From: Bailinhaonella thermotolerans | Lineage (GTDB): Bacteria > Actinomycetota > Actinomycetes > Streptosporangiales > Streptosporangiaceae | Length of the DNA: 64,000 nucleotides | Direction: 5' to 3' | Assembly (NCBI RefSeq): GCF_003594875.1 | Contig: NZ_QZEY01000001.1 | Span: forward strand, 496,001 to 560,000 | Shown: positions 33,956 through 42,062 of the stretch, in pieces | Layout of the letters: each line of letters opens with the position of its first letter | Numbering within the stretch: position 1 is the first letter of the stretch | Notes under the pieces: generated by a model | Seen by the model: the letters and a program-made list of their open reading frames with translations, nothing else | Database searches by the model: none | Told to the model about the DNA's origin: nothing | Position numbers and translations under genes: made by a program

Positions 33956-35251
33956 TCAGCCGGCGCCGCCGTGGGGGACGGACCGGGTGTCGTGGCGGGT
34001 TCGGGCGAGGATCAGCAGCATCGCCAGGCACAGCAGCGCGGTGAGGCCGGCGAAATACTGCACGGCGGTGAGGAGGCCGGCCACCGTGGTGACCAGGCCG
34101 ACCCCGATGACCGGCAGGCCGACGCCGAGGTAGAGGGTCACGTAGAAGCCGGAGAGCACCTCGGCCTGCCGGTCTGCGGGGGCGGCCCGGTTGACCGCCG
34201 TGAGGCCGCCGAGGAACACCAGACCATGGCCGATGCCGGCCAGGACGGCCGCCGCGAGCAGCAGGATCAGCGAGGCCAGCGTGCCGGCGAGCGCGAGCAG
34301 CACGAGTCCGGCGGCCAGCAGCGGCAGGCCGGCCATCTGCAGGGTCCGCGCCGGCCTGCCGTACACGAGGAGTTGCGCGAGCGCGGAGCACCCCAGCGTC
34401 AGGGCCACGGCCGCGCCGCCCAGCAGCAGGTTCGCGCTGCCCGACAGGGTGGCCACGTACGCGGGGATGAGGGTGAGGGACAGCCCGATCACCGCGAACG
34501 CCAGGAAACCGGCCGTCCCGCTGGTGGCGAACACCCCCCGCATGGCGGCGGGGATCTCGGGGCGGCGGGGGCGCCACCGGGTCCTGGAGCGTGTCGCAGG
34601 CAGCGCGATGATGACCGCCACCGCCGGCGCCAGCAGTACGAGCTCCATCACGAAGGGCAGCACGTGCGGCGCCGGAGCGTACTGGGCGAGCGCTCCGGCC
34701 AGCACCGGTCCGAGTCCCAGGCCGCCCACCGAGACCACGGTGGACACCAGCGCGGCCTTGCGCCGGTTCCCGCGGGGTTCCAGTTCCGTCAGCGCCGCGG
34801 TCAGCGTCCCGGAGGCCGCGCCGAGCGCGAGGCCCTGCAGGACGCGGGCCACGAAGAGCCACTCCGTGCTCGCGGCGAGGGCGAACACCAGCGATCCCAG
34901 CGCGGCCAGGGCCACCGCCGGCAGCAGTACGGCGCGGCGGCCGACCGCGTCCGACAGCGGGCCCGCCACCAGCAACGAGGGGATCAGCACGGCCACGTAC
35001 GCGCCGAAGATCAGGGTGACCACCAGCGGCGAGAAACCGAACTCGGCCTCGTAGCCCCGGTACAGCGGTGTCGGCAGATTCGTGCCGGTCAGCAGTATCA
35101 GCAACGTGTAGGCCGCGCCCCAGAACCGCCATCCTCCGCCCCGAGAAGCCTTGGCCCCCAGGTCCGTGTCCAGCGCGCCGGAACGGGCGCCCGGACGGTG
35201 GCCGGCCGCCGGCATGCCGCCGGATGCGGCGGCGGAACGTTCGAGAGGCAT
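33956..35251 (-). CDS. MFS transporter
   Basis: 431 aa with 12 predicted transmembrane helices after a 40-residue charged N-terminus. Motif A is GPLSDAVGRRAVLLPA between helices 2 and 3; GTNLPTPLYRGYEAEFGFSP marks helix 1. Probably a drug/proton antiporter-type exporter with unknown substrate. The ATG at 35251 follows GGAGGAG. It is divergent from the small ArsR-type regulator at 35330, and two identical inverted repeats fill the 78-bp gap, which implies tight repression. Confidence 0.9.
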   Translation of the reverse strand: MPLERSAAASGGMPAAGHRPGARSGALDTDLGAKASRGGGWRFWGAAYTLLILLTGTNLPTPLYRGYEAEFGFSPLVVTLIFGAYVAVLIPSLLVAGPLSDAVGRRAVLLPAVALAALGSLVFALAASTEWLFVARVLQGLALGAASGTLTAALTELEPRGNRRKAALVSTVVSVGGLGLGPVLAGALAQYAPAPHVLPFVMELVLLAPAVAVIIALPATRSRTRWRPRRPEIPAAMRGVFATSGTAGFLAFAVIGLSLTLIPAYVATLSGSANLLLGGAAVALTLGCSALAQLLVYGRPARTLQMAGLPLLAAGLVLLALAGTLASLILLLAAAVLAGIGHGLVFLGGLTAVNRAAPADRQAEVLSGFYVTLYLGVGLPVIGVGLVTTVAGLLTAVQYFAGLTALLCLAMLLILARTRHDTRSVPHGGAG

Positions 35252-35265
35252 CTCTCCTCCAGATC

Positions 35266-35286
35266 ATGTTCGGGATTGCCGAACAT
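35266..35286. promoter_or_regulatory. ArsR-type operator, copy 1
   Basis: Perfect arms ATGTTCGG and CCGAACAT with a 5-bp spacer, 15 bp upstream of the MFS start codon. The same arms recur in copy 2, with centres 26 bp apart. Confidence 0.75.
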
Positions 35287-35288
35287 AG

Positions 35289-35315
35289 CAGATGTTCGGA
35301 AACCCCGAACATCTG
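35289..35315. promoter_or_regulatory. ArsR-type operator, copy 2
   Basis: Arms CAGATGTTCGG and CCGAACATCTG (11 bp, perfect) with a 5-bp spacer, ending 15 bp before the regulator start. It contains the same 8-bp core arms as copy 1. The pair covers nearly the whole divergent promoter. Confidence 0.78.
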
Positions 35316-35329
35316 CGTATCCTGGAGGC

Positions 35330-35689
35330 ATGGCCAGCCGTACCGCGACCGAACTCATCCATCCCGACCCCGACGACCTGCGGTTCACCACCGTGCTGGC
35401 CGCCCTGAGCGACCCGGTCCGGCTGGCCATCGTCGCCCGCCTCGCCGGCGTCGAGCCCGACGGCGAACTGGCCTGCACCACGTTCGCCCTGCCGGTCAGC
35501 AAGTCGACCCAGAGCGGCCACTTCAAGGTCCTGCGGGAAGCCGGGGTGATCCGCCAGCGCGACGAGGGGACCCGGCGGCTGAACCGGCTGCGCCGGGACG
35601 ACCTCGACGCCCGCTTCCCCGGCCTGCTCGACCTCGCCATCCCGCAAGGACGCGACGTGCTCGCGAGCTGGGGCGACCGGTCCCCCTGA
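35330..35689 (+). CDS. ArsR/HTH_20 family transcriptional regulator
   Basis: 119 aa. The winged helix-turn-helix fills most of the protein: LAALSDPVRLAIVARLAG, then ALPVSKSTQSGHFKVLREAGVIRQRDEGTRRLNRLR. No metal-binding Cys pair: the single Cys is in ELACTTFALP, so an organic ligand or redox signal is more likely than a metal. The ATG at 35330 follows GGAGG. Together with the divergent MFS gene and twin operators it makes a compact efflux module. Confidence 0.92.
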   Translation: MASRTATELIHPDPDDLRFTTVLAALSDPVRLAIVARLAGVEPDGELACTTFALPVSKSTQSGHFKVLREAGVIRQRDEGTRRLNRLRRDDLDARFPGLLDLAIPQGRDVLASWGDRSP

Positions 35690-35805
35690 GGGTCGTCCGC
35701 CCGACGGCGGGGCTCGGCCGGGTGAGCGGGGAGACGGCGGGCGCCCCCGGACCGGCCGTCCTGGAGCGGGCCCGCGGCTGGGGCCCGCCGTCCCGTGAGA
35801 ACGGG

Positions 35806-35839
35806 CCGGCCCCTCCGCCGGAGTGGGCGGAGGGGCCGG
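35806..35839. terminator. Perfect bidirectional terminator hairpin
   Basis: A 14-bp perfect stem (CCGGCCCCTCCGCC/GGCGGAGGGGCCGG) with a 6-base loop, midway between the convergent arsR-type and FAD-oxidase genes. One of the strongest hairpins in the window. Confidence 0.78.
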
Positions 35840-35883
35840 GAGGCGCTGGGGCCGGGAGGCGCTGGGGCCGAGGGGCGCTGGGG
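35836..35883. repeat. 16-bp tandem repeat beside the terminator
   Basis: Three copies of a 16-bp unit (CCGGGAGGCGCTGGGG; the third has two changes) directly abut the hairpin arm. Probably slippage-derived and non-coding. Confidence 0.75.
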
Positions 35884-35904
35884 CCCGGTCGCGCTGCGGC
35901 CGGG

Positions 35905-37215
35905 CTATCCGAGCACGGGGTAGTTCGCGCGGAACACGTTGTGCGGGTCGCGGGTCCGCTTGATCTCCCGCAGCCGGGCGAGGGTGCCGCCGGAGAAGGA
36001 CTTCTCCGCCGTGTCGCCGGGGGACAGCAGGGTGTACGGCGTGCGGCCGCTGACGTAGGCCCCCAGGTCGGCCACGACCTCCGCCTGCTTGGCGCGCGTC
36101 GCCTCGGCCGCGTGCGGCAGGCCGAGGCCCAGCAGCCCGAGCAGGTACGGCTCGGCCACCCCGCCGCTCGCGCCGGCCCCGTCGCCCGGCTCGGCGAGCG
36201 CCCCGCCCAGGTGCCTGATCTGGACGTTGATGAGCGGGGCGGACGGCTTGGCCAGCAGGAGTTCCACCGCGCCCGCGTCCAGGCCGGTGAGCAGCTCGGC
36301 ACGGGTGATGGAGGGAGCCGGATCGGTGGGCTCGGCGGCGATGGCGCCCAGGTCGGCGACCAGGACGACGCCGCGGCTGTCGGAGAGGGCTCCCCCGATC
36401 TTGTCGACGCGCGCCAGCAGTTCCTCCCCCTGAGCCGCCTCGCCCAGGTAGGCCAGGTCCAGCGTCACCATCGGCGGCGCGCCCGGCGGCTGGAGCCGGT
36501 TGATCCAGACGCTAAGTTCCCGCGGCGCCTCGGCGGTGATCTCCAGGAACGCGTCGTACACCTCCCTGGCCCGGTGCTCAGGCCAGATCACGCGCCCGCC
36601 GTACAGGGCCGGCGCGGGATACAGCTCGAGTTCGAGGGCGGTCACGATCGCGAAGTCCCCGCCGCCGCCGCGCAGCGCCCAGAACAGGTCGGGATCGGAC
36701 TCGGCGGTCACCCGGCCCGGCTCGCCGTCGGCGTCCACGATCTCGATGGCCCGCACGCTGTCGGAGGCCAGGCCGTACTTGCGGCTGAACCAGCCGACCC
36801 CGCCGCCCAGGGTGTAGCCGGTCACGCTGACCCCGGGCGCGCTGCCGGACAGGCCGGTCAGGCCGAGCGGTCCGGCCGCCGCCAGCACCTGACCCCACTT
36901 GGCGCCCGCGCCCACCCGGACCACGCGCTCCCCCGGGCGTACCTCCACCTCGTTCAGCGGGCCGGTGCGCAACAGGATCAGGCCTTCCACGTCGCCCGAG
37001 GCGCCGTGCCCGCTGGGCTGCGCGGTCACCGTCAGGCCCGCCCGCCGCGCGTAACGCACCAGCGCCGCCACGTCGCCGGCGTCCGCGGCCTCCGCCACGG
37101 CCGCCACGGGCTGCCTGACCGTCAGGTTCCACGCGGTGGCCGCCTGGTCGAAACCGTCGTCGCCGGCCACGAGCACGCGCCCCTTGAGGACACCGCGCAG
37201 GTCGTTGATCGTCAT
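35905..37215 (-). CDS. FAD-binding oxidoreductase (berberine-bridge-like)
   Basis: 436 aa of the PCMH/BBE flavin-oxidase family. The N-terminal FAD domain has QPSGHGASG, where His is the likely site of covalent 8-alpha flavin attachment, and GYTLGGGVGWFSRKYG. There is no Cys at the second attachment position, so it would be singly linked. ALRGGGGDFAIVTALE is the family substrate-domain motif, and the C-terminal BBE segment (RDPHNVFRANYPVL) is intact. It oxidises an alcohol or C-H group with O2, giving H2O2. It is the third gene in the set that starts with hemerythrin. Confidence 0.9.
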   Translation of the reverse strand: MTINDLRGVLKGRVLVAGDDGFDQAATAWNLTVRQPVAAVAEAADAGDVAALVRYARRAGLTVTAQPSGHGASGDVEGLILLRTGPLNEVEVRPGERVVRVGAGAKWGQVLAAAGPLGLTGLSGSAPGVSVTGYTLGGGVGWFSRKYGLASDSVRAIEIVDADGEPGRVTAESDPDLFWALRGGGGDFAIVTALELELYPAPALYGGRVIWPEHRAREVYDAFLEITAEAPRELSVWINRLQPPGAPPMVTLDLAYLGEAAQGEELLARVDKIGGALSDSRGVVLVADLGAIAAEPTDPAPSITRAELLTGLDAGAVELLLAKPSAPLINVQIRHLGGALAEPGDGAGASGGVAEPYLLGLLGLGLPHAAEATRAKQAEVVADLGAYVSGRTPYTLLSPGDTAEKSFSGGTLARLREIKRTRDPHNVFRANYPVLG

Positions 37216-37274
37216 CGTCGTCTCCCTTGTCGTTTCGTCGGTCTACCGGGCCGGGTCTTCGGGGTGTGCGTAGG

Positions 37275-37712
37275 TCAGGCGGCCCGCGCGGCGGTCGTCG
37301 CGGCGGAGCTCTCCCGGGCCACGCGGGCCTTGCCGGTCTCGCGGAGGGTCAGCAGGCCGACGGTCGCGAGCAGGGCCGAGGTCAGGCAGTGGACGCCGAA
37401 CGCGGTGGCCACCGAGCCGTCGTGGGACAGCACGTTGATCATGTCGCCGAGCGGGGCGACGGCCTCCATCAGCAGGACCCAGCCCAGGGCGCGGCGGTGG
37501 CCGGTCATCAGCAGGACGCCGAGGACCAGGCCCATCGCGAGTTCGCGGATGCCCTTCGTGACGAGGAAGCCGCCGCCGTCGCCGGCGGGCCAGGTCGGCA
37601 GGCCGAAGCCCGGGGCGAGCGTCTCGGGGATCAGGATGTAGGACAGCCCGAGCACGAGGACGAACAGGGTGGCGGCGGCGGCCAGGGTGGTGTTGACGTT
37701 CTTCAGCGACAT
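37275..37712 (-). CDS. DUF4267-like membrane protein
   Basis: 145 aa with four transmembrane segments: TLAAAATLFVLVLGLSYILI, LAMGLVLGVLLMTG, LGWVLLMEAVAPLGDMINVL and CLTSALLATVGLLTL. The motif FLVTKGIRELAMGLVLG is characteristic of DUF4267, a small membrane family of unknown function often encoded near oxidoreductases. GAAGGAAG precedes the ATG at 37712. It lies between the hemerythrin and the FAD-oxidase genes; the 79-bp gap before it is largely a 23-bp tandem repeat. Confidence 0.85.
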   Translation of the reverse strand: MSLKNVNTTLAAAATLFVLVLGLSYILIPETLAPGFGLPTWPAGDGGGFLVTKGIRELAMGLVLGVLLMTGHRRALGWVLLMEAVAPLGDMINVLSHDGSVATAFGVHCLTSALLATVGLLTLRETGKARVARESSAATTAARAA

Positions 37713-37719
37713 GGTTCTT

Positions 37720-37788
37720 CCTTCTGCGTTCGGATCGGATTGGGTTCTGTGTTCGGATCTGGCGGGGTTCTGTGTCCGGATCTGGTGG
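37720..37788. repeat. 23-bp tandem repeat between hemerythrin and DUF4267 genes
   Basis: Two good copies (37743-37765 and 37766-37788; unit GGTTCTGTGTTCGGATCTGG plus three bases, two mismatches) and a degenerate third copy beginning near 37720. It makes up almost all of the 79-bp intergenic gap and includes the next gene's ribosome-site area. It could affect transcript processing or internal initiation. Confidence 0.7.
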
Positions 37789-37791
37789 TGT

Positions 37792-38430
37792 TCAGCCGCG
37801 GACGCGGCGGATGTGGCGGGCGTAGCGGGGGCGCCCGAGGACGTGCCAGGCGACGCGGACCGGGGCGGGCAGGCCGCCGAGGACGGCGGCGCGCTCGGCC
37901 GGGTCCGCCTCTTCCAGGACCGCGCCGCAGAGCGTGAGCAGGGTGGGCGCGGGGATGCCGGTCACCAGGCGGCCGCGCAGCAAGGCCCATTCCCGCTCGG
38001 TGAGGTGCCTGGCCGCGAGCGGGAGGAGGGCGGCCTCCTCGTCGCCGAGGTGTTCCAGCAGGACCGCCCGGTGGTCGGCGAGGGCGGCCACGAGGGTGTC
38101 GCGTTCGTCGGCGCCCGCGGTGGCCTCCCAGGCGGGGACGGCCGCGTCCAGCCGGGTCAGCGTGGCCGCGAGGCGCCGGTGCTGTGCCTCCGCGCGCAGC
38201 ACGATGTCGGCGTCCAGGTCCACCCGGGACAGCAGCGGCGGCAACAGCAGTTCGTCCTGGACCTCCTGGTGGTGGCGCAGGCCGAGCCGGTAGAGGCGGA
38301 AATGGCCGGCGATCACCTCGGCGCGGGCGGTGTCGCCGGGGGCGACGGCCGCGACGAGCTCCACCAGCAGCCGGGACTCGCGGCGGAAGGCGCGGTGGAC
38401 GATCTCCGTGTCCTGGGTGTTGACGCTCAT
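37792..38430 (-). CDS. Hemerythrin-domain protein
   Basis: About 212 aa, from an ATG right behind GGAGGAACCG. The first 160 residues form the four-helix hemerythrin fold with the His/Glu iron ligands: VIAGHFRLYRLGLRHHQEVQDELLLPPLL (H..H and HxxxE), AEAQHRRLAATL and ALADHRAVLLEHLGDEEAALLP (HxxxxH..E). It probably binds a di-iron centre and senses or buffers O2, NO or peroxide in the cytoplasm. It heads an apparent three-gene operon with DUF4267 and an O2-using flavin oxidase. It diverges from the SARP-type regulator. Confidence 0.87.
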   Translation of the reverse strand: MSVNTQDTEIVHRAFRRESRLLVELVAAVAPGDTARAEVIAGHFRLYRLGLRHHQEVQDELLLPPLLSRVDLDADIVLRAEAQHRRLAATLTRLDAAVPAWEATAGADERDTLVAALADHRAVLLEHLGDEEAALLPLAARHLTEREWALLRGRLVTGIPAPTLLTLCGAVLEEADPAERAAVLGGLPAPVRVAWHVLGRPRYARHIRRVRG

Positions 38431-38480
38431 CGGTTCCTCCCCGTCGTCGGTGGCGATGTGTCCAGGCTGCTCCCGGGTAT

Positions 38481-38508
38481 TTGGAGGGGACTTGGAGATC
38501 ATTTGGAG
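38481..38508. promoter_or_regulatory. Triple direct repeat, SARP-type operator
   Basis: TTGGAG occurs at 38481, 38492 and 38503, exactly 11 bp apart, within the 103-bp gap between the hemerythrin gene and the SARP-type regulator. SARP proteins bind direct heptameric repeats phased at about one helical turn (family knowledge). The outer two copies share ATTTGGAG. An inverted copy (TTCCAAAT) sits at 38525-38532, just before the regulator's start codon. Confidence 0.7.
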
Positions 38509-38533
38509 CCGTGCACGTACGATGTTCCAAATC

Positions 38534-41500
38534 ATGGTCTTCATCCGGGTACTGGGCTCGTTCGCGACCGAGGTGAACGGCGACAGCGTCCACCTCGGCG
38601 GGCCGCGGCAGCGCGGCGTACTCGCCTTGCTGGTGGCGGCGCGCGGACAGGTCGTGCCGGTCGACCGGATGATCGAGGACCTGTGGCGCGGGGAGCCGCC
38701 CGCGCGGGGCCTGCTGTCCCTGCAGGCGTACGTGTCCAACCTGCGCCGGCTGCTGGAGCCCGGGCGCCCGCCGCGCACGCCGGCCCGGCTGCTGGTGAGC
38801 GCGGCGCCGGGCTACGCGCTGCGGCTGCCGCCGGAGTCGGTGGACGCCTGGCGGTTCGAGGACCTGCTCGACCGGGCCCGCGGGGCCGCCGACCCGCGTG
38901 CCGCCCGGTCCCTGCTCGCCGAGGCGCTGGGGTTGTGGCGGGGACCGGCCTTCGCCGAGGTCGCCGACGAGCCGTGGGCCGCCACCGAGACCGCCCGGCT
39001 GAACGAGCTGCGCCTGGTCGCCACCGAACTGCACGTCGCGTCGGGCCTGCGCCTCGGCGACGCCCCCGCCGTCGTGCCCGAGGCCGAACGGCTCACCCGC
39101 GACGAGCCGCTGCGCGAGGAGGGCTGGCGGCTGCACGCCCTGGCCCTGTGGAGCAGCGGCCGCCAGGCCGACGCGCTGGCGACGCTCCGCCGCGCCCGCG
39201 CCGTCCTCGCCGAGGAGCTCGGGCTCGACCCCGGCCCGGACCTGGCGGCGCTGGAGGAGGCGATCCTCGCCCAGCGCACGGACGTCCTGCGCGCGACCGC
39301 GCCCCCTCCCCCGCCGTCCCCTCCCCCGCCGCCCGCTTCCCCGCCCGGGCCGCCCCCGATCGCCGGGACGCCGTTCGTCGGGCGCGAGGCGGAGCTGTCG
39401 GCGCTGGTCACCGCCGCCGCCGAGGCCGCCGCCGACGGCACCCGCATCGCCCTGGTCACCGGCGAGGCCGGGCTCGGCAAGTCCACGCTCCTGGAACACC
39501 TCGGCAGGCGGCTCGAACGCGACGGATGGCTGGTCGCCGCCGGCCACTGCCCCGAGGTCGACAGCGCGCCGCCCGCGTGGGCCTGGACCGAGGCGCTCGG
39601 AGCCGTCGCCGCGGCCGCGCCACCCGGCGAGTTCGCCGGCGACCTCGCGCCGCTGCTCACCGACACCGGGCCGGTGGACGCCGACGCCACCGCGGGACGG
39701 TTCCGGCTGCGCCAGGCCGTGTGGAGGTGGCTCGCGTCGGTCGCCGCGGAACGCCCGGTCGCCGTCGTGCTGGACGACCTGCACTGGGCCGACGCCGCCA
39801 CGCTGGAACTGCTCGGCGGCGGCCTCGGCACGCGGGCCCCGATCCTGGTCGTCGCCGCCTACCGCGCGGACGAGAGCGGCCGCCTCACCGAGACGCTGGC
39901 CTCCCTCGCCCGCGCCACGCCCCTGCGCCTGGCGCTGCCGGGGCTGAACGGCGAGGCAGTCGCGCGCCTGGTCCGCGCCGAATGCGAGGCCGACGAGGAG
40001 ACCATCGCCGGGATCGCCGAGCGCACCGGCGGCAACCCGTTCTACGTGCGCGAGAGCGCCCGGCTGCTGAACGGCGAGGGCGCGCTCGTCGCCCTGTCCG
40101 AGGTCCCCGAAGGCGTACGGGACGTCCTCCGCCGCCGGCTCGCGCGCCTGCCCGAAGGCGGCGTGTCCGTCCTCCGGCTCGCCGCGGTCGCGGGCCGGGA
40201 GAGCTCGGTGGACGTCCTCGTGAAGGCCGCCGACTCCGACGAGGACGGCGTGATGGACGCGCTGGACGCCGGCGTCATCGCCGGGCTCCTGGACGAGCCC
40301 GCCCCAGGGCGCGTCCGCTTCGTCCACGCCCTCGTCAGGGACACGCTCGTCGCCGACCTCAGCAGGCTGCGCGCCACCCGGATGCACGCCCGGATCGCCG
40401 CCGCCCTCGAAGGCGGCGGCGACATCGCGGCGCTGGCCCACCACTACGCGCGCGCCGGCTCGCCCAAGGCCGTCGGCTACTGCGTCCGGGCCGCCGAGCT
40501 GGCCGAGGCCCGCTACGCCCACGACGTGGCGGCCGGCCTCCTCGCCGACGCCGTGGCCAACTCGACCGGGCCCGACGAACGCGTCGACCTGCTCGGCAGG
40601 CTGCTGCGCGCGCAGATCCGGGCGGGAGCCGTCGGAGCCGCCCGCCAGACCCGCCGCGAAGCCGTGGAGTACGCGGAGTCCCTGGGCCGCGAGGACCTGA
40701 TGATCGCCGCGTTCACCGCGTGGACGGAGCCGACCTCCTGGCTGGCCCGGCCGTACGGCACGGTGGACCGGCCGATCGTGGACCGCCTGAGGCGCCTGCT
40801 CAAGCGCGACCTCGCCCCTTCGGTCCGGTCGCGGCTCCTGACGGCGTACGCGGACGAACTGGTCGGCGAGGACGACCCGACCGTCCTCGCGGCGGCGCGG
40901 GAGGCGCTCGACCTCGCCGCCGAGCCCCGGCAGCGGGCCGCGGCGCTGCAGATCCTGGCCCGGGTCCACCCCGCCGTCGAGCACTGCCGGGAGCTCGTGG
41001 AGATCGGCACCGAGCACGACCTGCCGGTCTACCGCGTCACCGGCCTGTTCAACCACGCCGCCCTCGCCGCCGCCGCCAACGACCCGGCGACCATGCGCCA
41101 GATGACCAGCGAGGCCCTGGACCTCGCGCGCGCCTACCGGATGCGCGAGGCGATCGCCGTCGCCGAGATCACGCTGGCGACCCTGGCGCTCATCGAAGGC
41201 CGGCTCGCCGACGCCGAGCGCCTGTACGCCAAGGCCGACGAGGGCCTGCGCCGCGCCGGGTCGGTGCACGCCACGGGCTTCTTCCAGCTCGCCCTGGCCA
41301 CGATCTGGCTGAACGAGGGCACGCTCGGCGCGCACCTGGACGAGGTGCGCGCGCTGCACGCCATGCTCGGCCCGATGACCTGCGACCTGCTCGCGCTCGC
41401 CCTCCACGCCCACGGCCTGGACGCCGAGGCCCGGGAGGTGCGCGCGTCAGCCGGCCCGATCCGGCCCGACTTCTTCTTCACCTTCTTCACGACGTTGCGC

Positions 41501-41773
41501 GCGATGGCCGTCGTCGCCCTGGACGACCGGGACGCAGCCGAGGAGGTCTACGCGGCGTTGCTGCCGCACCGTGACGGCCCCCCGGCGGGCGCGACGAGCC
41601 TGTCGGTGGCGCTGCGCCCGGTCGCCCACGTCCTCGGTGAGCTGGCCCTCCTCCTCGGCCGCGACCGCCAGGCCGCCGCCCACTTCGCCCGGGCCGCCGC
41701 CATCGCCGCCCAGTGGAACGCGCCCCACTGGGCCGGCGTACGCCTCCCGGGAGCCGCCCCGGCCGCCGAGTAG
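38534..41773 (+). CDS. SARP/AfsR-like regulator: BTAD, AAA ATPase and TPR domains
   Basis: 1079 aa. The N-terminal OmpR-type DNA-binding domain (1-95: VLGSFATEVNGDSVHLGGPRQRGVLALLVAARGQVV) is followed by a bacterial transcriptional-activator domain (about 100-250: WRLHALALWSSGRQADALATLRRARAVLAEELGLDPGPDL). A Pro-rich linker follows, then an AAA/STAND-like ATPase (FVGREAEL, Walker A GEAGLGKST, Walker B AVVLDDLHWAD), then TPR-like helices to the end. There is no C-terminal LuxR HTH, so DNA is bound only through the N-terminus. It probably activates itself and the divergent hemerythrin operon through the 11-bp repeats. No biosynthetic cluster is next to it. Confidence 0.93.
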   Translation: MVFIRVLGSFATEVNGDSVHLGGPRQRGVLALLVAARGQVVPVDRMIEDLWRGEPPARGLLSLQAYVSNLRRLLEPGRPPRTPARLLVSAAPGYALRLPPESVDAWRFEDLLDRARGAADPRAARSLLAEALGLWRGPAFAEVADEPWAATETARLNELRLVATELHVASGLRLGDAPAVVPEAERLTRDEPLREEGWRLHALALWSSGRQADALATLRRARAVLAEELGLDPGPDLAALEEAILAQRTDVLRATAPPPPPSPPPPPASPPGPPPIAGTPFVGREAELSALVTAAAEAAADGTRIALVTGEAGLGKSTLLEHLGRRLERDGWLVAAGHCPEVDSAPPAWAWTEALGAVAAAAPPGEFAGDLAPLLTDTGPVDADATAGRFRLRQAVWRWLASVAAERPVAVVLDDLHWADAATLELLGGGLGTRAPILVVAAYRADESGRLTETLASLARATPLRLALPGLNGEAVARLVRAECEADEETIAGIAERTGGNPFYVRESARLLNGEGALVALSEVPEGVRDVLRRRLARLPEGGVSVLRLAAVAGRESSVDVLVKAADSDEDGVMDALDAGVIAGLLDEPAPGRVRFVHALVRDTLVADLSRLRATRMHARIAAALEGGGDIAALAHHYARAGSPKAVGYCVRAAELAEARYAHDVAAGLLADAVANSTGPDERVDLLGRLLRAQIRAGAVGAARQTRREAVEYAESLGREDLMIAAFTAWTEPTSWLARPYGTVDRPIVDRLRRLLKRDLAPSVRSRLLTAYADELVGEDDPTVLAAAREALDLAAEPRQRAAALQILARVHPAVEHCRELVEIGTEHDLPVYRVTGLFNHAALAAAANDPATMRQMTSEALDLARAYRMREAIAVAEITLATLALIEGRLADAERLYAKADEGLRRAGSVHATGFFQLALATIWLNEGTLGAHLDEVRALHAMLGPMTCDLLALALHAHGLDAEAREVRASAGPIRPDFFFTFFTTLRAMAVVALDDRDAAEEVYAALLPHRDGPPAGATSLSVALRPVAHVLGELALLLGRDRQAAAHFARAAAIAAQWNAPHWAGVRLPGAAPAAE

Positions 41774-41870
41774 CCCCGGCGGCGCGCGAGGGCGATCCAC
41801 CGGCGGCGCTCCGCCCGGCTCCGCCTGGCTCCCGGCGGCATACGACCTTGAGCAGGCCGAGGGCGTACGG

Positions 41871-41896
41871 CCGGGGGCCGGGGGCCGGGGGCCGGG
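41871..41896. repeat. 7-bp G-rich tandem repeat
   Basis: CCGGGGG repeated 3.7 times in the 289-bp gap after the SARP-type gene. A slippage-prone tract that could fold as a G-quadruplex; otherwise nothing is recognised in the gap. Confidence 0.6.
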
Positions 41897-42062
41897 TACG
41901 GCCGGCCGCTGCGCACGGCGGCTCACCCGGGACGCGACCCCCAGCCCGCACCCGCCCCCGGAGTCCCGGCGGCCGAGGTGGGGCCGGCGGTACGGCGGGG
42001 CAGGTAGCCTCACGGTCCGTTCCCGTTCACGGATGACGTGCGCGACCCGGAGGTGCCGCCGG

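Noticed and set aside
35836-35883. 16-bp repeats considered as iterons or an origin
   Set aside because: No replication gene nearby, no AT-rich region, and the copies adjoin a terminator.
37669-41574. Very long alternative frames on both strands over the SARP-type gene
   Set aside because: They are shadows caused by GC-rich third positions: Arg/Pro/Gly/Ala-rich, no motifs, and in conflict with a gene full of recognisable domains.
38534-41773. SARP-type regulator as a sign of an antibiotic biosynthetic cluster
   Set aside because: No PKS, NRPS, terpene or RiPP genes are visible anywhere in the 64 kb; tailoring-like enzymes are scattered and separately regulated.
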